DNA of 64,000 nt from assembly GCF_008364625.2 (NCBI RefSeq), contig NZ_CP126604.1, positions 1,178,001 to 1,242,000 on the forward strand, in the 5' to 3' direction. The notes below the pieces were generated by a model. The model was not told where the DNA came from and searched no databases. It saw nothing but the letters and a program-made list of their open reading frames with translations. Positions within the stretch are counted from its first letter, which is position 1, and every line of letters begins with the position of its first letter. The stretch is from Enterobacter dykesii (lineage in GTDB: Bacteria; Pseudomonadota; Gammaproteobacteria; Enterobacterales; Enterobacteriaceae). The position numbers were made by a program, and so were the translations under genes. Shown one piece after another: positions 49,021 to 58,211 of the stretch.

Positions 49021-49467
49021 TTATTTCGCGTCGTGCGCGTGGTCGTCTTCGCGGCAGTCGCCTTCAGCGCAGTGACCGTAAAGGTACAGGCTGTGGTTCG
49101 TCAGGCGGATGCCATGACGCGCCGCGATTTCACGCTGGCGCGCTTCGATGGAATCATCGCTGAATTCAATGACCTTGCCGCAATCGAGGCAGATCAGGTG
49201 ATCGTGGTGCTGCTGCTGGGTCAGTTCGAAAACGGATTTACCGCCTTCGAAATTATGACGGGTAACAATGCCCGCGTCATCAAACTGGTTCAGCACGCGA
49301 TAGACGGTAGCCAGCCCAATCTCTTCACCCATGTCGATAAGACGTTTATAAAGGTCTTCCGCACTGACATGGTGATTGTCTGGACCCTGAAGCACTTCAA
49401 GGATTTTTAACCGAGGAAGCGTAACTTTCAGGCCAGCCTTCTTTAATGCGGTATTGTTGTCAGTCAT
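49021..49467 (-). CDS. fur: Ferric uptake regulator Fur
   Basis: The iron-responsive repressor, 148 residues. The N-terminal winged helix (about 1-80) contains TLPRLKILEVLQ. The dimerisation domain has the HHDHLICLDCGKV metal-binding region, with structural zinc cysteines, and a histidine-rich tail. Its start overlaps the uof stop, and a Fur-box-like palindrome lies 63-81 bp upstream, suggesting autoregulation. Confidence 0.98.
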   Translation of the reverse strand: MTDNNTALKKAGLKVTLPRLKILEVLQGPDNHHVSAEDLYKRLIDMGEEIGLATVYRVLNQFDDAGIVTRHNFEGGKSVFELTQQQHHDHLICLDCGKVIEFSDDSIEARQREIAARHGIRLTNHSLYLYGHCAEGDCREDDHAHDAK

Positions 49468-49544
49468 GCGGAATCTGTCCTGTTGCTAAACGATTCACTT
49501 CTGTGGGAAGTGACAGAAAATGCACCCGGGATAATGCGTCTCAT
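49464..49544 (-). CDS. uof: Upstream ORF of fur (Uof), 26 aa
   Basis: An ATG frame of 26 codons that starts MRRII and ends DSA; its TGA overlaps the fur ATG (ATGA). In E. coli the upstream frame uof has 28 codons, is coupled to fur translation and is the point of RyhB control. The start ATG and following bases match, but the tail is in another frame because the gene is 2 nt shorter in the middle. The ribosome binding site is weak. Confidence 0.65.
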   Translation of the reverse strand: MRRIIPGAFSVTSHRSESFSNRTDSA

Positions 49545-49548
49545 TATA
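49530..49548 (-). promoter_or_regulatory. Fur box and -10 of the fur promoter
   Basis: GATAATGCGTCTCATTATA matches the 19-bp Fur consensus at 15 positions. On the minus strand it contains TATAAT (49543-49548) with a TTTTCA 17 bp upstream. The box overlaps the uof start, so transcripts that carry uof must start further upstream. Confidence 0.65.
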
Positions 49549-49600
49549 GAACTGCCATGGCTAAATGAAAACTGCAAGTCTCAGGCAAAATATGCTTATA

Positions 49601-49647
49601 AAAACGTGGTATCACCAACAAACTTGCTCAATGGAAAACCACGTTTT
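49601..49647 (-). other. Long-loop inverted repeat between fldA and fur
   Basis: AAAACGTGGT (49601-49610) and ACCACGTTTT (49638-49647) form a perfect 10-bp stem around 27 bases. On the minus strand a TTTTTAT run closes the stem, so it may act as a weak terminator limiting fldA read-through into fur. Confidence 0.45.
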
Positions 49648-49728
49648 ATCAGGGAGACATTGTACAGGTCTGGGCGAAAAAGTTAAAAGATTGTAGCGAT
49701 TAATTTAATCGGTTTGACCTGGGGCATG

Positions 49729-49748
49729 GGCGCAACCGCAGTTGCGCC
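49729..49748 (-). other. Stem-loop after fldA
   Basis: GGCGCAAC / GTTGCGCC with a 4-base loop, 9 bases past the fldA stop. There is no U-tract, so it is probably a partial barrier or a 3' protective stem. Confidence 0.5.
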
Positions 49749-49757
49749 GCGATAAAA

Positions 49758-50288
49758 TCAGGCGTTCAGAATATCATCCAGGTGCAGTTCTTCACGGATC
49801 TGCTTCACCCATTTCTCAACGCGCTCTGCTGTGAGCTCTGGCTGACGGTCTTCGTCAATGGCCAGACCTACGAAGTGATCGTCATCAGCCAGGCCTTTGG
49901 ACGCTTCAAAGTGGTAACCGGCGGTCGGCCAGTGGCCTACGATCACTGCACCGTTCGGCTCAATGATATCGCGGATGGTACCCAGCGCGTCACAGAAGTA
50001 TTCGGCGTAGTCTTCCTGGTCACCACAACCGAACAGCGCGACCAGCTTACCGTTGAAGTCCACTTCTTCCAGCGTCGGGAAGAAATCATCCCAGTCGCAC
50101 TGGGCTTCACCGTAGTACCAGGTTGGGATACCCAGCAGCAGAATGTCATAGCCTTCCAGATCTTCTTTGCTGCTCTTGGCGATGTCATGCACATCAGCAA
50201 CGTCTTTACCGAGCTGTTTTTGAATGTTTTTTGCGATATTTTCGGTATTGCCGGTATCACTGCCAAAGAAAATGCCGATGATTGCCAT
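49758..50288 (-). CDS. fldA: Flavodoxin I, FldA
   Basis: An essential FMN electron carrier for IspG/IspH, biotin synthase and other enzymes. 176 residues from [16 protein letters not shown], where the SDTGNTE loop binds the FMN phosphate. The aromatic [12 protein letters not shown] and CGDQEDY loops flank the flavin ring. The frame is open upstream, but family length and sequence fix the start. It may be partly co-transcribed with fur. Confidence 0.97.
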   Translation of the reverse strand: MAIIGIFFGSDTGNTENIAKNIQKQLGKDVADVHDIAKSSKEDLEGYDILLLGIPTWYYGEAQCDWDDFFPTLEEVDFNGKLVALFGCGDQEDYAEYFCDALGTIRDIIEPNGAVIVGHWPTAGYHFEASKGLADDDHFVGLAIDEDRQPELTAERVEKWVKQIREELHLDDILNA

Positions 50289-50443
50289 GAGTAAAATAAC
50301 CTCTTGAAACTTAATAGTATGGTGGCGCAATTCGGCCACGGATAAGGGCAATAATAGCAGAACTGGCAACCCTGCGGAAACAGCTATCGCGCAGGACTGC
50401 ACTCTGTGCTACATGAAAAGGGCGTTAAAGGGGATTTTCAGAC

Positions 50444-50731
50444 TTATGCCTGGCTGCGTAACGTCTCAAGCTGGACGAGCAACATCTCTTCAATGAGCTC
50501 GCTGCGGCTGATATTACGCGCGTCAGCCAGCTCGTTCAGCGCATCGACGGCGTCGGCGTTAAGCTTCAGTTCGACACGCTTAAGCCCACGATTTTTATCG
50601 CGTTTAAGCTGGTTGCGTTTATTGATACGCAGCTGTTCATCGCGCGAGAGCGGATTCGTTTTCGGTCGTCCCGGTCGACGCTCATTCGCGAACAGATCTA
50701 GTGTCGTACGGTCCGTTTGTTCTTTGGCCAT
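50444..50731 (-). CDS. ybfE: Ribbon-helix-helix-like small protein YbfE
   Basis: A 95-residue basic protein. The C-terminal half (about 52-90, RVELKLNADAVDALNELADARNIS) fits a ribbon-helix-helix DNA-binding domain. The N-terminal half is rich in Arg and Lys (RRPGRPK). E. coli ybfE is described as LexA-regulated, but I see no LexA box (CTG-N10-CAG in context) just upstream here. The function is unknown. Confidence 0.88.
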   Translation of the reverse strand: MAKEQTDRTTLDLFANERRPGRPKTNPLSRDEQLRINKRNQLKRDKNRGLKRVELKLNADAVDALNELADARNISRSELIEEMLLVQLETLRSQA

Positions 50732-50819
50732 GATTCTGAGACTTCGGGGGAAATACGCCGCCCTGCTAATGCCTGGGCGATAAGCGCGCCATCATACATC
50801 ACCGAAAACGGCACGCCAA

Positions 50820-50847
50820 CGACTGGAAGCCCGCAGCCTTCCAGTCG
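50820..50847 (+). other. Inverted repeat between ybfF and ybfE
   Basis: GACTGGAAG / CTTCCAGTC with an 8-base loop. The T-rich run (CTTTCTTTTT) follows on the plus strand, opposite to both neighbouring genes, so as a terminator it would only stop antisense transcription. Confidence 0.45.
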
Positions 50848-50859
50848 CTTTCTTTTTAA

Positions 50860-51633
50860 TCAATTTGCAGTATCAGCGAGATAGCGGCGAATGGCGCGCA
50901 GCACAGCATCCGGTTTTTCCGCATGCACCCAGTGCCCGGCACCGGCAATCACGTGGGCGCGTGCCTGCGGGAATTGGGCCAGCAGCGTGTCGCGGTACGC
51001 GTCGGTTACGTAAGGCGAGTTTCCGCCGCGAATAAAAAGGGTAGGGTGTGGCCAGGCGGGGACGGTTTCCCAGCCCACGATGTTATTGTATTGATCCCAG
51101 AGCACCGGCACGTTAAAACGCCATTGTCCGTCAACAAACGACTTCAGCAAGAACTGGACGACGCCTTCTTCATCAAGATGCTCACGCATGACGGCGGCTG
51201 CCTGTTGGCGCGTCGCGACACCCGCTTCTGTGACCGCATTAATGGCGGCAAAAATCTCGTCGTGACGGCGAACGTCATAATCCACAGGCGCGACGTCAAT
51301 CACCACCAGACCGTCAATACGCTCCGGGGCCAGTGCCGTCAGGGCCATCACCGCTTTGCCACCCATTGAATGCCCGATGAGGGTCACCTTTTGCAGGTCG
51401 TGGGCATCCAGCGTATCCAATAGATCCTGCGCCATTGCCGCGTAGGTCATCTCGTCGAAACGCCCGGAAAGACCGTGATTGCGCATATCGACCTGTAAAA
51501 TATCGTGGTCGGTAACCAGATCGCGCGCCAGCACGCCCAGGTTATCCAGACTGCCAAAAAGCCCGTGAACCAGTACGATGGGAGAATTATTGTTCGGCGA
51601 TTGTGCAGTTTGCGCTCGGGTATTCAATTTCAT
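50860..51633 (-). CDS. ybfF: Alpha/beta-hydrolase esterase YbfF
   Basis: A 257-residue esterase of the alpha/beta-hydrolase fold. The oxyanion motif is LVHGLFGS, the nucleophile elbow is GHSMGGK, and the catalytic His is in GAGHWVHAEKP. E. coli YbfF hydrolyses acyl-CoA and short-chain esters in vitro; its role in the cell is unclear. It is divergent from seqA. Confidence 0.94.
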   Translation of the reverse strand: MKLNTRAQTAQSPNNNSPIVLVHGLFGSLDNLGVLARDLVTDHDILQVDMRNHGLSGRFDEMTYAAMAQDLLDTLDAHDLQKVTLIGHSMGGKAVMALTALAPERIDGLVVIDVAPVDYDVRRHDEIFAAINAVTEAGVATRQQAAAVMREHLDEEGVVQFLLKSFVDGQWRFNVPVLWDQYNNIVGWETVPAWPHPTLFIRGGNSPYVTDAYRDTLLAQFPQARAHVIAGAGHWVHAEKPDAVLRAIRRYLADTAN

Positions 51634-51816
51634 GGCAAAGTTCTTTTTTTACGTATGTCAGGTTAGGGTATCATGTTGACCATTCTGCCGCCCGGCTGCA
51701 AGGTTCCAGTTTAATCTGACTTTTGCTGCCAACCTGGTTTGACGCTATCCGCTGTTGGGATTTGACCTTATAATCCCAATGACTTGTATTCAGATAAGAT
51801 ATCGCACTGGATTAAG

Positions 51817-52365
51817 ATGAAAACAATCGAAGTTGATGACGAACTCTATCAGTATATTGCCAGCCAGACGCGGCATATCGGGGAGAGCGCGTCCGACATT
51901 TTACGGCGCATGCTTAAAATTTCCGCCGCTTCACAGCCTGCTACCCCAGTCACCAAAGATGTCGTGTCTCAGCCGAGCGTAGTTGCGCAAGCAAAACCTG
52001 CCGTGACGCCGGCAAAAGATAAAGTGCGCGCGATGCGCGAGCTGCTGCTCTCCGATGAATACGCGGAGCAGAAAAAGGCGGTTAACCGCTTTATGCTGGT
52101 GCTATCTACACTTTACTCACTGGATAACAAAGCGTTTGCTGAAGCGACCGAGTCGCTGCACGGTCGTACTCGCGTCTATTTCGCGGGCGACGAACAGACG
52201 CTGCTGCAAAATGGCAACCAAACCAAACCTAAACATGTCCCTGGCACCCCGTACTGGGTGATCACCAATACCAATACGGGCCGCAAGTGCAGCATGATTG
52301 AACACATCATGCAGTCCATGCAGTTCCCGGCGGAATTGATTGAAAAGGTTTGCGGTACAATTTAA
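51817..52365 (+). CDS. seqA: Negative regulator of replication initiation SeqA
   Basis: Binds hemimethylated GATC and sequesters oriC. 182 residues from MKTIEVDDELY. The N-terminal oligomerisation domain (1-35, ribbon-helix-helix) is joined by a flexible Pro/Val/Ala-rich linker to the C-terminal DNA-binding domain (about 72-182), which contains LHGRTRVYFA and PYWVITNTNTGRK. It lies 24 bp before pgm, as an operon. Confidence 0.97.
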   Translation: MKTIEVDDELYQYIASQTRHIGESASDILRRMLKISAASQPATPVTKDVVSQPSVVAQAKPAVTPAKDKVRAMRELLLSDEYAEQKKAVNRFMLVLSTLYSLDNKAFAEATESLHGRTRVYFAGDEQTLLQNGNQTKPKHVPGTPYWVITNTNTGRKCSMIEHIMQSMQFPAELIEKVCGTI

Positions 52366-52389
52366 CCCTTGCATCAGAAGGACCCGGTA

Positions 52390-54030
52390 ATGGCAAATCA
52401 CAGCCGTGCAGGCCAACCTGCACAACAAAGCGATTTGATTAACGTCGCTCAGCTGACCGCGCAGTATTACGTGCTGAAACCGGTCGTGGGCAACGCAGAA
52501 CACGCAGTGAAGTTTGGTACATCTGGTCACCGCGGCAGCGCGGCGCGCCACAGCTTTAACGAACCGCACATTCTGGCCATTGCTCAGGCCATTGCGGAAG
52601 AGCGCGCTAAAAACGGCGTTACCGGTCCGTGCTACGTGGGGAAAGATACCCATGCCCTGTCTGAACCGGCGTTCATCTCTGTTGTGGAAGTGCTGGCGGC
52701 AAACGGTGTCGATGTGATTGTTCAGGAGAACAACGGCTTCACCCCAACGCCTGCGATCTCTAACGCCATCCTGGTGCACAACAAAAAAGGTGGCGCGCTG
52801 GCTGACGGTATCGTTATCACGCCATCCCACAACCCGCCGGAAGACGGCGGTATCAAATACAACCCGCCTAACGGTGGCCCGGCTGACACCAACGTCACCA
52901 AAGTGGTGGAAGATCGTGCGAACGCCTTGCTGGCGGATGGTCTGAAAGGCGTGAAGCGCATTTCTCTGGATGCTGCCATGGCGTCCGGTCACGTGAAAGA
53001 GCAGGATCTGGTTCAGCCGTTCGTGGAAGGGCTGGCGGATATCGTCGATATGGCGGCCATCCAGAAAGCCGGCCTGAAGCTGGGCGTGGATCCGCTGGGC
53101 GGCTCCGGTATCGAATACTGGAAACGTATCGCCGAGCATTACAAGCTGGATCTGACCATCGTGAACGATCACGTCGATCAGACCTTCCGCTTTATGCACC
53201 TCGACAAAGACGGCGCGATCCGTATGGACTGCTCCTCCGAGTGCGCGATGGCGGGCCTGCTGGCGCTGCGTGACAAATTCGATCTGGCGTTTGCTAACGA
53301 TCCGGATTATGACCGTCACGGTATCGTCACCCCTGCCGGCCTGATGAACCCGAACCACTATCTGGCGGTTGCGATTAACTACCTGTTCCAGCACCGTCCG
53401 CAGTGGGGCAAAGAGGTGGCTGTCGGTAAAACGCTGGTTTCCTCCGCGATGATCGACCGCGTGGTCGAGGCTTTGGGCCGCAAGCTGGTGGAAGTGCCGG
53501 TGGGCTTCAAATGGTTCGTTGACGGTCTGCACGACGGCAGCTTCGGCTTCGGCGGTGAAGAGAGCGCGGGCGCATCTTTCCTGCGTTTCGACGGCACGCC
53601 ATGGTCAACCGATAAAGACGGCATCATCATGTGCCTGCTGGCGGCGGAGATCACCGCGGTCACCGGTAAGAACCCGCAGGAACATTACAACGACCTGGCG
53701 GCACGCTTTGGTGCACCAAGCTATAACCGTATTCAGGCTAGCGCGACGTCAGCCCAGAAAGCGGCCCTGTCCAGGCTCTCTCCGGAGATGGTCAGCGCAA
53801 GTACCCTGGCAGGCGATCCTATCACCGCGCGTCTGACGGCGGCACCGGGCAACGGCGCATCCATTGGTGGTCTGAAAGTGATGACCGACAATGGCTGGTT
53901 CGCCGCGCGTCCGTCCGGTACGGAAGATGCGTATAAAATCTATTGCGAAAGCTTCCTCGGCGCTGAGCACCGTCAGCAGATTGAGAAAGAAGCGGTAGAG
54001 ATTGTCAGCGAAGTGCTGAAAAACGCGTAA
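52390..54030 (+). CDS. pgm: Phosphoglucomutase (alpha-D-glucose)
   Basis: Interconverts glucose-1-P and glucose-6-P for UDP-glucose and glycogen/trehalose supply. 546 residues from MANHSRAGQ. The phosphoserine loop is [11 protein letters not shown], the Mg site DPDYDRHG, the sugar-binding GEESAGAS and the phosphate-binding [10 protein letters not shown]. Confidence 0.97.
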   Translation: MANHSRAGQPAQQSDLINVAQLTAQYYVLKPVVGNAEHAVKFGTSGHRGSAARHSFNEPHILAIAQAIAEERAKNGVTGPCYVGKDTHALSEPAFISVVEVLAANGVDVIVQENNGFTPTPAISNAILVHNKKGGALADGIVITPSHNPPEDGGIKYNPPNGGPADTNVTKVVEDRANALLADGLKGVKRISLDAAMASGHVKEQDLVQPFVEGLADIVDMAAIQKAGLKLGVDPLGGSGIEYWKRIAEHYKLDLTIVNDHVDQTFRFMHLDKDGAIRMDCSSECAMAGLLALRDKFDLAFANDPDYDRHGIVTPAGLMNPNHYLAVAINYLFQHRPQWGKEVAVGKTLVSSAMIDRVVEALGRKLVEVPVGFKWFVDGLHDGSFGFGGEESAGASFLRFDGTPWSTDKDGIIMCLLAAEITAVTGKNPQEHYNDLAARFGAPSYNRIQASATSAQKAALSRLSPEMVSASTLAGDPITARLTAAPGNGASIGGLKVMTDNGWFAARPSGTEDAYKIYCESFLGAEHRQQIEKEAVEIVSEVLKNA

Positions 54031-54035
54031 GAATG

Positions 54036-54066
54036 AAAAAAGGGAGCCGAATGGCTCCCTTTTTTT
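54036..54066. terminator. Bidirectional terminator between pgm and potE
   Basis: AGGGAGCC / GGCTCCCT with a 4-base loop, flanked by an A-run and a T-run, between convergent gene ends. Confidence 0.9.
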
Positions 54067-55378
54067 AACTATGCTTATTCTTCAATTCAAATCTCGGCGA
54101 TACCAGACCGTACAGCGTCCAGCCCATAAAGGTCACCATCGCGCCATACAGCATCGCTTCCTGGCCGGATGAGTAGAGCGCGTAGAAGCTGTAGATTGCC
54201 CCAATCAGCGCCACGATATTGGCCGCACGCGCTTTGCGTGGATCCACCTTCGCCACCTTCTGAATGATCACCAGCGCTGCCATCGACAGGATATACGGAA
54301 TGATGTTCGTCACCACCGCCAGGTTGACCAGCACGTTGAACTGGCTGTTCAGCGACGGGCTAATGGTCATCAGCGACAATCCGCTCTGGAAGATAACAAT
54401 CGCCAGCATGCCCTGCACCGGCGCATCCGCTTTGGTCACGCGGGAGAAGATTTTTGGGAAGTAACCTTCATCAGCCGAGGATTTAAACACCTGTGCGATG
54501 GTGAACTGCCAGCCGAGGAGTGAACCGCAGCAGGACATGACCATCAGACCCATGATTACTTTCCCGACTTCCGGGGTGAACATCTGCGCGAAGGCCAGCC
54601 CGAACGGCGCCGTGGAGTTGGCCAGATCCATGTTTGGCACAATCCCGGCAATCACGTTAGTCGAGACGATATAGATCACCGCCGCGCCCAGCGTGCCGCC
54701 GAGGACCGCAATCGGCACGTTCTTTTCTGGATTCTCTACCACTTCCGCGTTCGCGCAGGCGGATTCCAGACCCAGGAAGGCCCAGAGCGTCATGGCGATA
54801 GAAGAACCGACTGCGGTAAAGAACGGCACGTGGTGCGGGTTCCAGGAATTGGCGTAGAGTGTCGGGCTAAACCAGAACCAGCCGATGATACACAGGCCGA
54901 CAACCGGGATAATCACGCCCCAGACGGTGATGCTGGAGAGCTGTCCGGTGATACGCGCGCCGCCAAAGTTAGCCACGGTGCAGATCCACAGCACGCCGAT
55001 GGTCGCCAGCCCAATTTGCACCGGGCTGAGCGTCGCGCCAAACAGCTCCGTACCGTAACCCACGGCGGAGATGGCAATCGCCACGTTAGCGATCAGCAGC
55101 GACACGCCGTAGGTATAGTTGGCCATAAAGTTGCCCGACTTGCCAAAAGCGTATTCGGCATAGCCGCCCATGCCGCCTGACTTACGGCTGAACATTCCGC
55201 ACTTGGCAAACGCCCACGCCAGCGCCATTGAACCGACTGCCGTCACCAGCCAGGAGATGATAGAGATGGTGCCCACCTCTGCCAGTTTGGTAGGCAGCAT
55301 GATAATCCCGGAGCCCATCATGTTCACCATGGTGAGGATGGTCAGCTGCACCACGCCCATCTTATTGGACTTACTCAT
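54065..55378 (-). CDS. potE: Putrescine/ornithine antiporter PotE
   Basis: A 437-residue APC-family antiporter with twelve membrane spans, which exports putrescine for ornithine and so removes protons with SpeF. The family signature is at the N-terminus (NMMGSGIIMLPT). The start overlaps the speF stop by 4 bp, so the two are coupled. Confidence 0.97.
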   Translation of the reverse strand: MSKSNKMGVVQLTILTMVNMMGSGIIMLPTKLAEVGTISIISWLVTAVGSMALAWAFAKCGMFSRKSGGMGGYAEYAFGKSGNFMANYTYGVSLLIANVAIAISAVGYGTELFGATLSPVQIGLATIGVLWICTVANFGGARITGQLSSITVWGVIIPVVGLCIIGWFWFSPTLYANSWNPHHVPFFTAVGSSIAMTLWAFLGLESACANAEVVENPEKNVPIAVLGGTLGAAVIYIVSTNVIAGIVPNMDLANSTAPFGLAFAQMFTPEVGKVIMGLMVMSCCGSLLGWQFTIAQVFKSSADEGYFPKIFSRVTKADAPVQGMLAIVIFQSGLSLMTISPSLNSQFNVLVNLAVVTNIIPYILSMAALVIIQKVAKVDPRKARAANIVALIGAIYSFYALYSSGQEAMLYGAMVTFMGWTLYGLVSPRFELKNKHS

Positions 55379-57573
55379 AGTTTCTCTCCTTTCAGCAGCG
55401 CGGGCTGAGCGGCGGGTTGTCTGATGACGTTACAGCGAACCTGTTTGCGACCCTCGCACTCCTCGACGTACACACCCTGCAGCTCCGGCGCGAAGCCCGG
55501 CAGCAGATTGATGCCTTCTTCCAGCGCGGCAAAGTAGCGCAGCACGGAACCGCCCCAGACTTCCCCTGGAACCACGCACAGTACCCCCGGTGGATAAGGA
55601 AGGGCGCCTTCGGCGGCGATGCGGCCTTCCGCGTCGCGCAGTGAGACCAGCTCAACCTCACCGCGCAGATAGGCGTAGTTCGCGTCCTGCGGGTTCATCA
55701 TCACGCGCGGGAAGTGAGACTTGCGGAACATCTCTTTCTGCAGCTGTTTCACGTTGTGGCGGGCGTACAGGTCATGCATCTCCTGGCAGATCTGGCGCAG
55801 GGTGTAATCCGCGTAACGTTCCGGATGCTGTTTGTAGAGAGATGGCAGGACGTCTTTCAGCGGAACATCGCTCTCGAGCAGTTTTTCGAAGCGCACCAGC
55901 TGCGCCACCAGCTGCTGCAGTTTTCCCATATCTTCCGCAGGCGTGAGCAGGAACAGGATCGAGTTGAGATCGCATTTTTCCGGCACGATGCCGTTTTCAC
56001 GCAGGAAGTTGGCGAGGATAGTTGCGGGCACGCCGAAGTCGTCATACTCCCCGGTGCGGGCGTTAATACCCGGCGTGGTCAGCAGGAGCTTGCACGGGTC
56101 GATAAAATACTGATGCTCAGCGTAACCTTCAAAAGCGTGCCAGTTTTCACCCGGTACAAAGTGGAAGAAGCGCAGATCGGTCGCAATTTCCGCCGTGTCC
56201 CAGCTTTCCCACGGACGGCCATCCACCGTCTCCGGCACGAAGGGGCGCAGATACCGGCAGTTCTCCAGAATCAGCTTGCGCGCTTCGATACCGTTCACCA
56301 CGCAGTCCATCCACATGTTGCGGCCGATCTGGCCTTCATGCATGCGGGCGTTAATGTCCAGCGCGGCGAACAGCGGATAAAACGGGCTGGTGGAGGCGTG
56401 CATCATAAAGGCATTGTTCAGCCGCTTATGCGGGACATAGCGCTGTTGCCCTTTGATGTGGCTGTCTTTCTTATGGATTTGCGAGGTCTGCGAGAAGCCG
56501 GCCTGCTGTTTATGCACGGACTGGGTGACCAGGATCCCCGGATCGTTTTCGTTCAGCTCCAGCAGCAGCGGAGAGCAGTCGGCCATCATCGGAATAAACT
56601 GCTCGTAACCCACCCAGGCGGAGTCAAACAGGATGTAATCACAGAGGTGCCCAATCTTATCCACCACCTGACGGGCGTTATAGATGGTGCCATCGTAGGT
56701 GCCCAGCTGGATCACCGCCAGACGGAACGGACGCGCATCGCGTGCACGGCCAGGCGCCACCTCTGCCACCAGCTCGCGCAGATAACTTTCTTCAAAGCAG
56801 TGGGCGTCAATTCCGCCAATAAAGCCGTACGGGTTGCGCGCAGTTTCCAGATAGACCGGCGTTGCGCCAGCCTGGAGGAGGGCACCGTGATGGTTAGATT
56901 TGTGGTTGTTACGGTCAAACAGCACCAGGTCACCCGGGGTGAGCAGGGCGTTAAGCACCACTTTGTTGGATGACGAGGTGCCATTCAGCACGAAGTAGGT
57001 CTTATCGGCATTAAAGACCTTTGCCGCATGCTGCTGGGCGATGCACGGCGCGCCTTCGTGGATCAGCAGATCGCCCATCGCCACGTCGGCGTTACACAGG
57101 TCGGAGCGAAAAAGCGTCTCACCAAAGAAATCGACAAACTGATTACCGGCAGGATGACGGCGGAAGAACTGGCCACCCTGATGCCCCGGGCAGTCAAACG
57201 CGCTGTTGCCCTGCTTCACATAGTCGACAAGGGCGCGGAAAAACGGCGGGCGCAGCTGGGTTTCATACTTCTGGGCTGCCGCTTCCAGCTGGCGTCCATA
57301 AAATTCGTTGCTGGTGTCTGAATACTCAAATACGCCGTGAATGCGCGATAAATAGTCTGCCGGAATGAATTCCTCTTTGTGCGTCGCGACAAAAACAGGA
57401 ATGCCAAAACCAGTGGCTTCTATTTCGTCCAGGATACCGCTGGTAATATCCGTGACCGCCAGAACAATGGCGGCAACATCAATATAATCAGAGGCGCGGA
57501 CATCTACCAGTTCACGCTGGGTAGTAAAGCAATCCGGACATGCACGGCTGGCTGCGATTTTTAAACTTTTCAT
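55375..57573 (-). CDS. speF: Inducible ornithine decarboxylase SpeF
   Basis: A PLP-dependent, acid-induced decarboxylase of 732 residues. An N-terminal response-regulator-like wing domain (1-105) is followed by the fold-type I domain with the PLP lysine in SVHKQQAGFSQ and substrate residues in a C-terminal domain. Expression should depend on the speFL leader upstream. Confidence 0.97.
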   Translation of the reverse strand: MKSLKIAASRACPDCFTTQRELVDVRASDYIDVAAIVLAVTDITSGILDEIEATGFGIPVFVATHKEEFIPADYLSRIHGVFEYSDTSNEFYGRQLEAAAQKYETQLRPPFFRALVDYVKQGNSAFDCPGHQGGQFFRRHPAGNQFVDFFGETLFRSDLCNADVAMGDLLIHEGAPCIAQQHAAKVFNADKTYFVLNGTSSSNKVVLNALLTPGDLVLFDRNNHKSNHHGALLQAGATPVYLETARNPYGFIGGIDAHCFEESYLRELVAEVAPGRARDARPFRLAVIQLGTYDGTIYNARQVVDKIGHLCDYILFDSAWVGYEQFIPMMADCSPLLLELNENDPGILVTQSVHKQQAGFSQTSQIHKKDSHIKGQQRYVPHKRLNNAFMMHASTSPFYPLFAALDINARMHEGQIGRNMWMDCVVNGIEARKLILENCRYLRPFVPETVDGRPWESWDTAEIATDLRFFHFVPGENWHAFEGYAEHQYFIDPCKLLLTTPGINARTGEYDDFGVPATILANFLRENGIVPEKCDLNSILFLLTPAEDMGKLQQLVAQLVRFEKLLESDVPLKDVLPSLYKQHPERYADYTLRQICQEMHDLYARHNVKQLQKEMFRKSHFPRVMMNPQDANYAYLRGEVELVSLRDAEGRIAAEGALPYPPGVLCVVPGEVWGGSVLRYFAALEEGINLLPGFAPELQGVYVEECEGRKQVRCNVIRQPAAQPALLKGEKL

Positions 57574-57607
57574 CTTTCTCTCTTTATTTTAGGTAATAAG
57601 CGTCCCT

Positions 57608-57631
57608 CGATTTCTTGCAAGAAAGAAATCG
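57608..57631 (-). other. Hairpin in the speF leader
   Basis: CGATTTCTT / AAGAAATCG with a 6-base loop, 34 bp ahead of the speF ATG, between the speFL frame and the speF ribosome binding site. It lacks a U-tract. Confidence 0.5.
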
Positions 57632-57827
57632 ATAATTTTCCGGAAAAAAAGCAAAGGGTGACCGCTGATTAAAATCAGTAAATTGCTTTTTTGATGATTG
57701 AAATTCAGTCCGCCCGGTGCGGGTGAGTCTGAATTAAAATGAATGAGCGCACGAGTTCACAGGCAATAGCCTGTAAAATAAGGTTTTTCAGGATAACCTG
57801 TAAGCGAGTGCGCCAGAAGTCGAAGGA

Positions 57828-57932
57828 CTACCGGGCATTAAAGAGATGAAAGTCAAAGCAGTTTCGGTGGGCAAACATCATGATATGTGTTGTCCGCCTT
57901 ATATGGGGCATTAAGCGATTGTTGTTTTCCAT
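57828..57932 (-). CDS. speFL: Ornithine-sensing leader peptide SpeFL
   Basis: A 34-codon ORF about 255 bp upstream of speF. It keeps the core MPHIRRTTHIM ... FAHRN ... FDFH ... FNAR of the E. coli arrest peptide, in which ornithine stalls the ribosome and prevents Rho-dependent termination before speF. By memory, five residues differ from E. coli (positions 5, 7, 19, 25 and 30). An AAAGGAAAATGAAAC leader precedes the ATG. This is a real gene too short for standard calling. Confidence 0.88.
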   Translation of the reverse strand: MENNNRLMPHIRRTTHIMMFAHRNCFDFHLFNAR

Positions 57933-58211
57933 GTTTCATTTTCCTTTCAGTAATTGAAAGCATGGTCATTTTATCCAGGAAAAGGCGATTAACCGTGAGG
58001 TAGATCACCGTTAACCGATCAAATCAGAAATAAATATTCGTTTTAGATGAATATCGCAGATCAAAATTCTGGTTTGTTGGTGTTACGTTAATAGAATGTG
58101 TTAACAATGTTTTAAATGAGCAAAAATAACCCGTAAAAATAATGTATGAATTATTTGCGAAATATTGCCTGAGGTATTTCGATTTTATTTAAAAATAAAA
58201 TGAATAGTTAT
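57933..58211. other. AT-rich speF upstream / kdpE downstream region
   Basis: No gene is seen. It should contain the speFL-speF promoter and the end of the kdp transcript, but I find no clear terminator and no firm -10/-35 pair. Confidence 0.5.
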
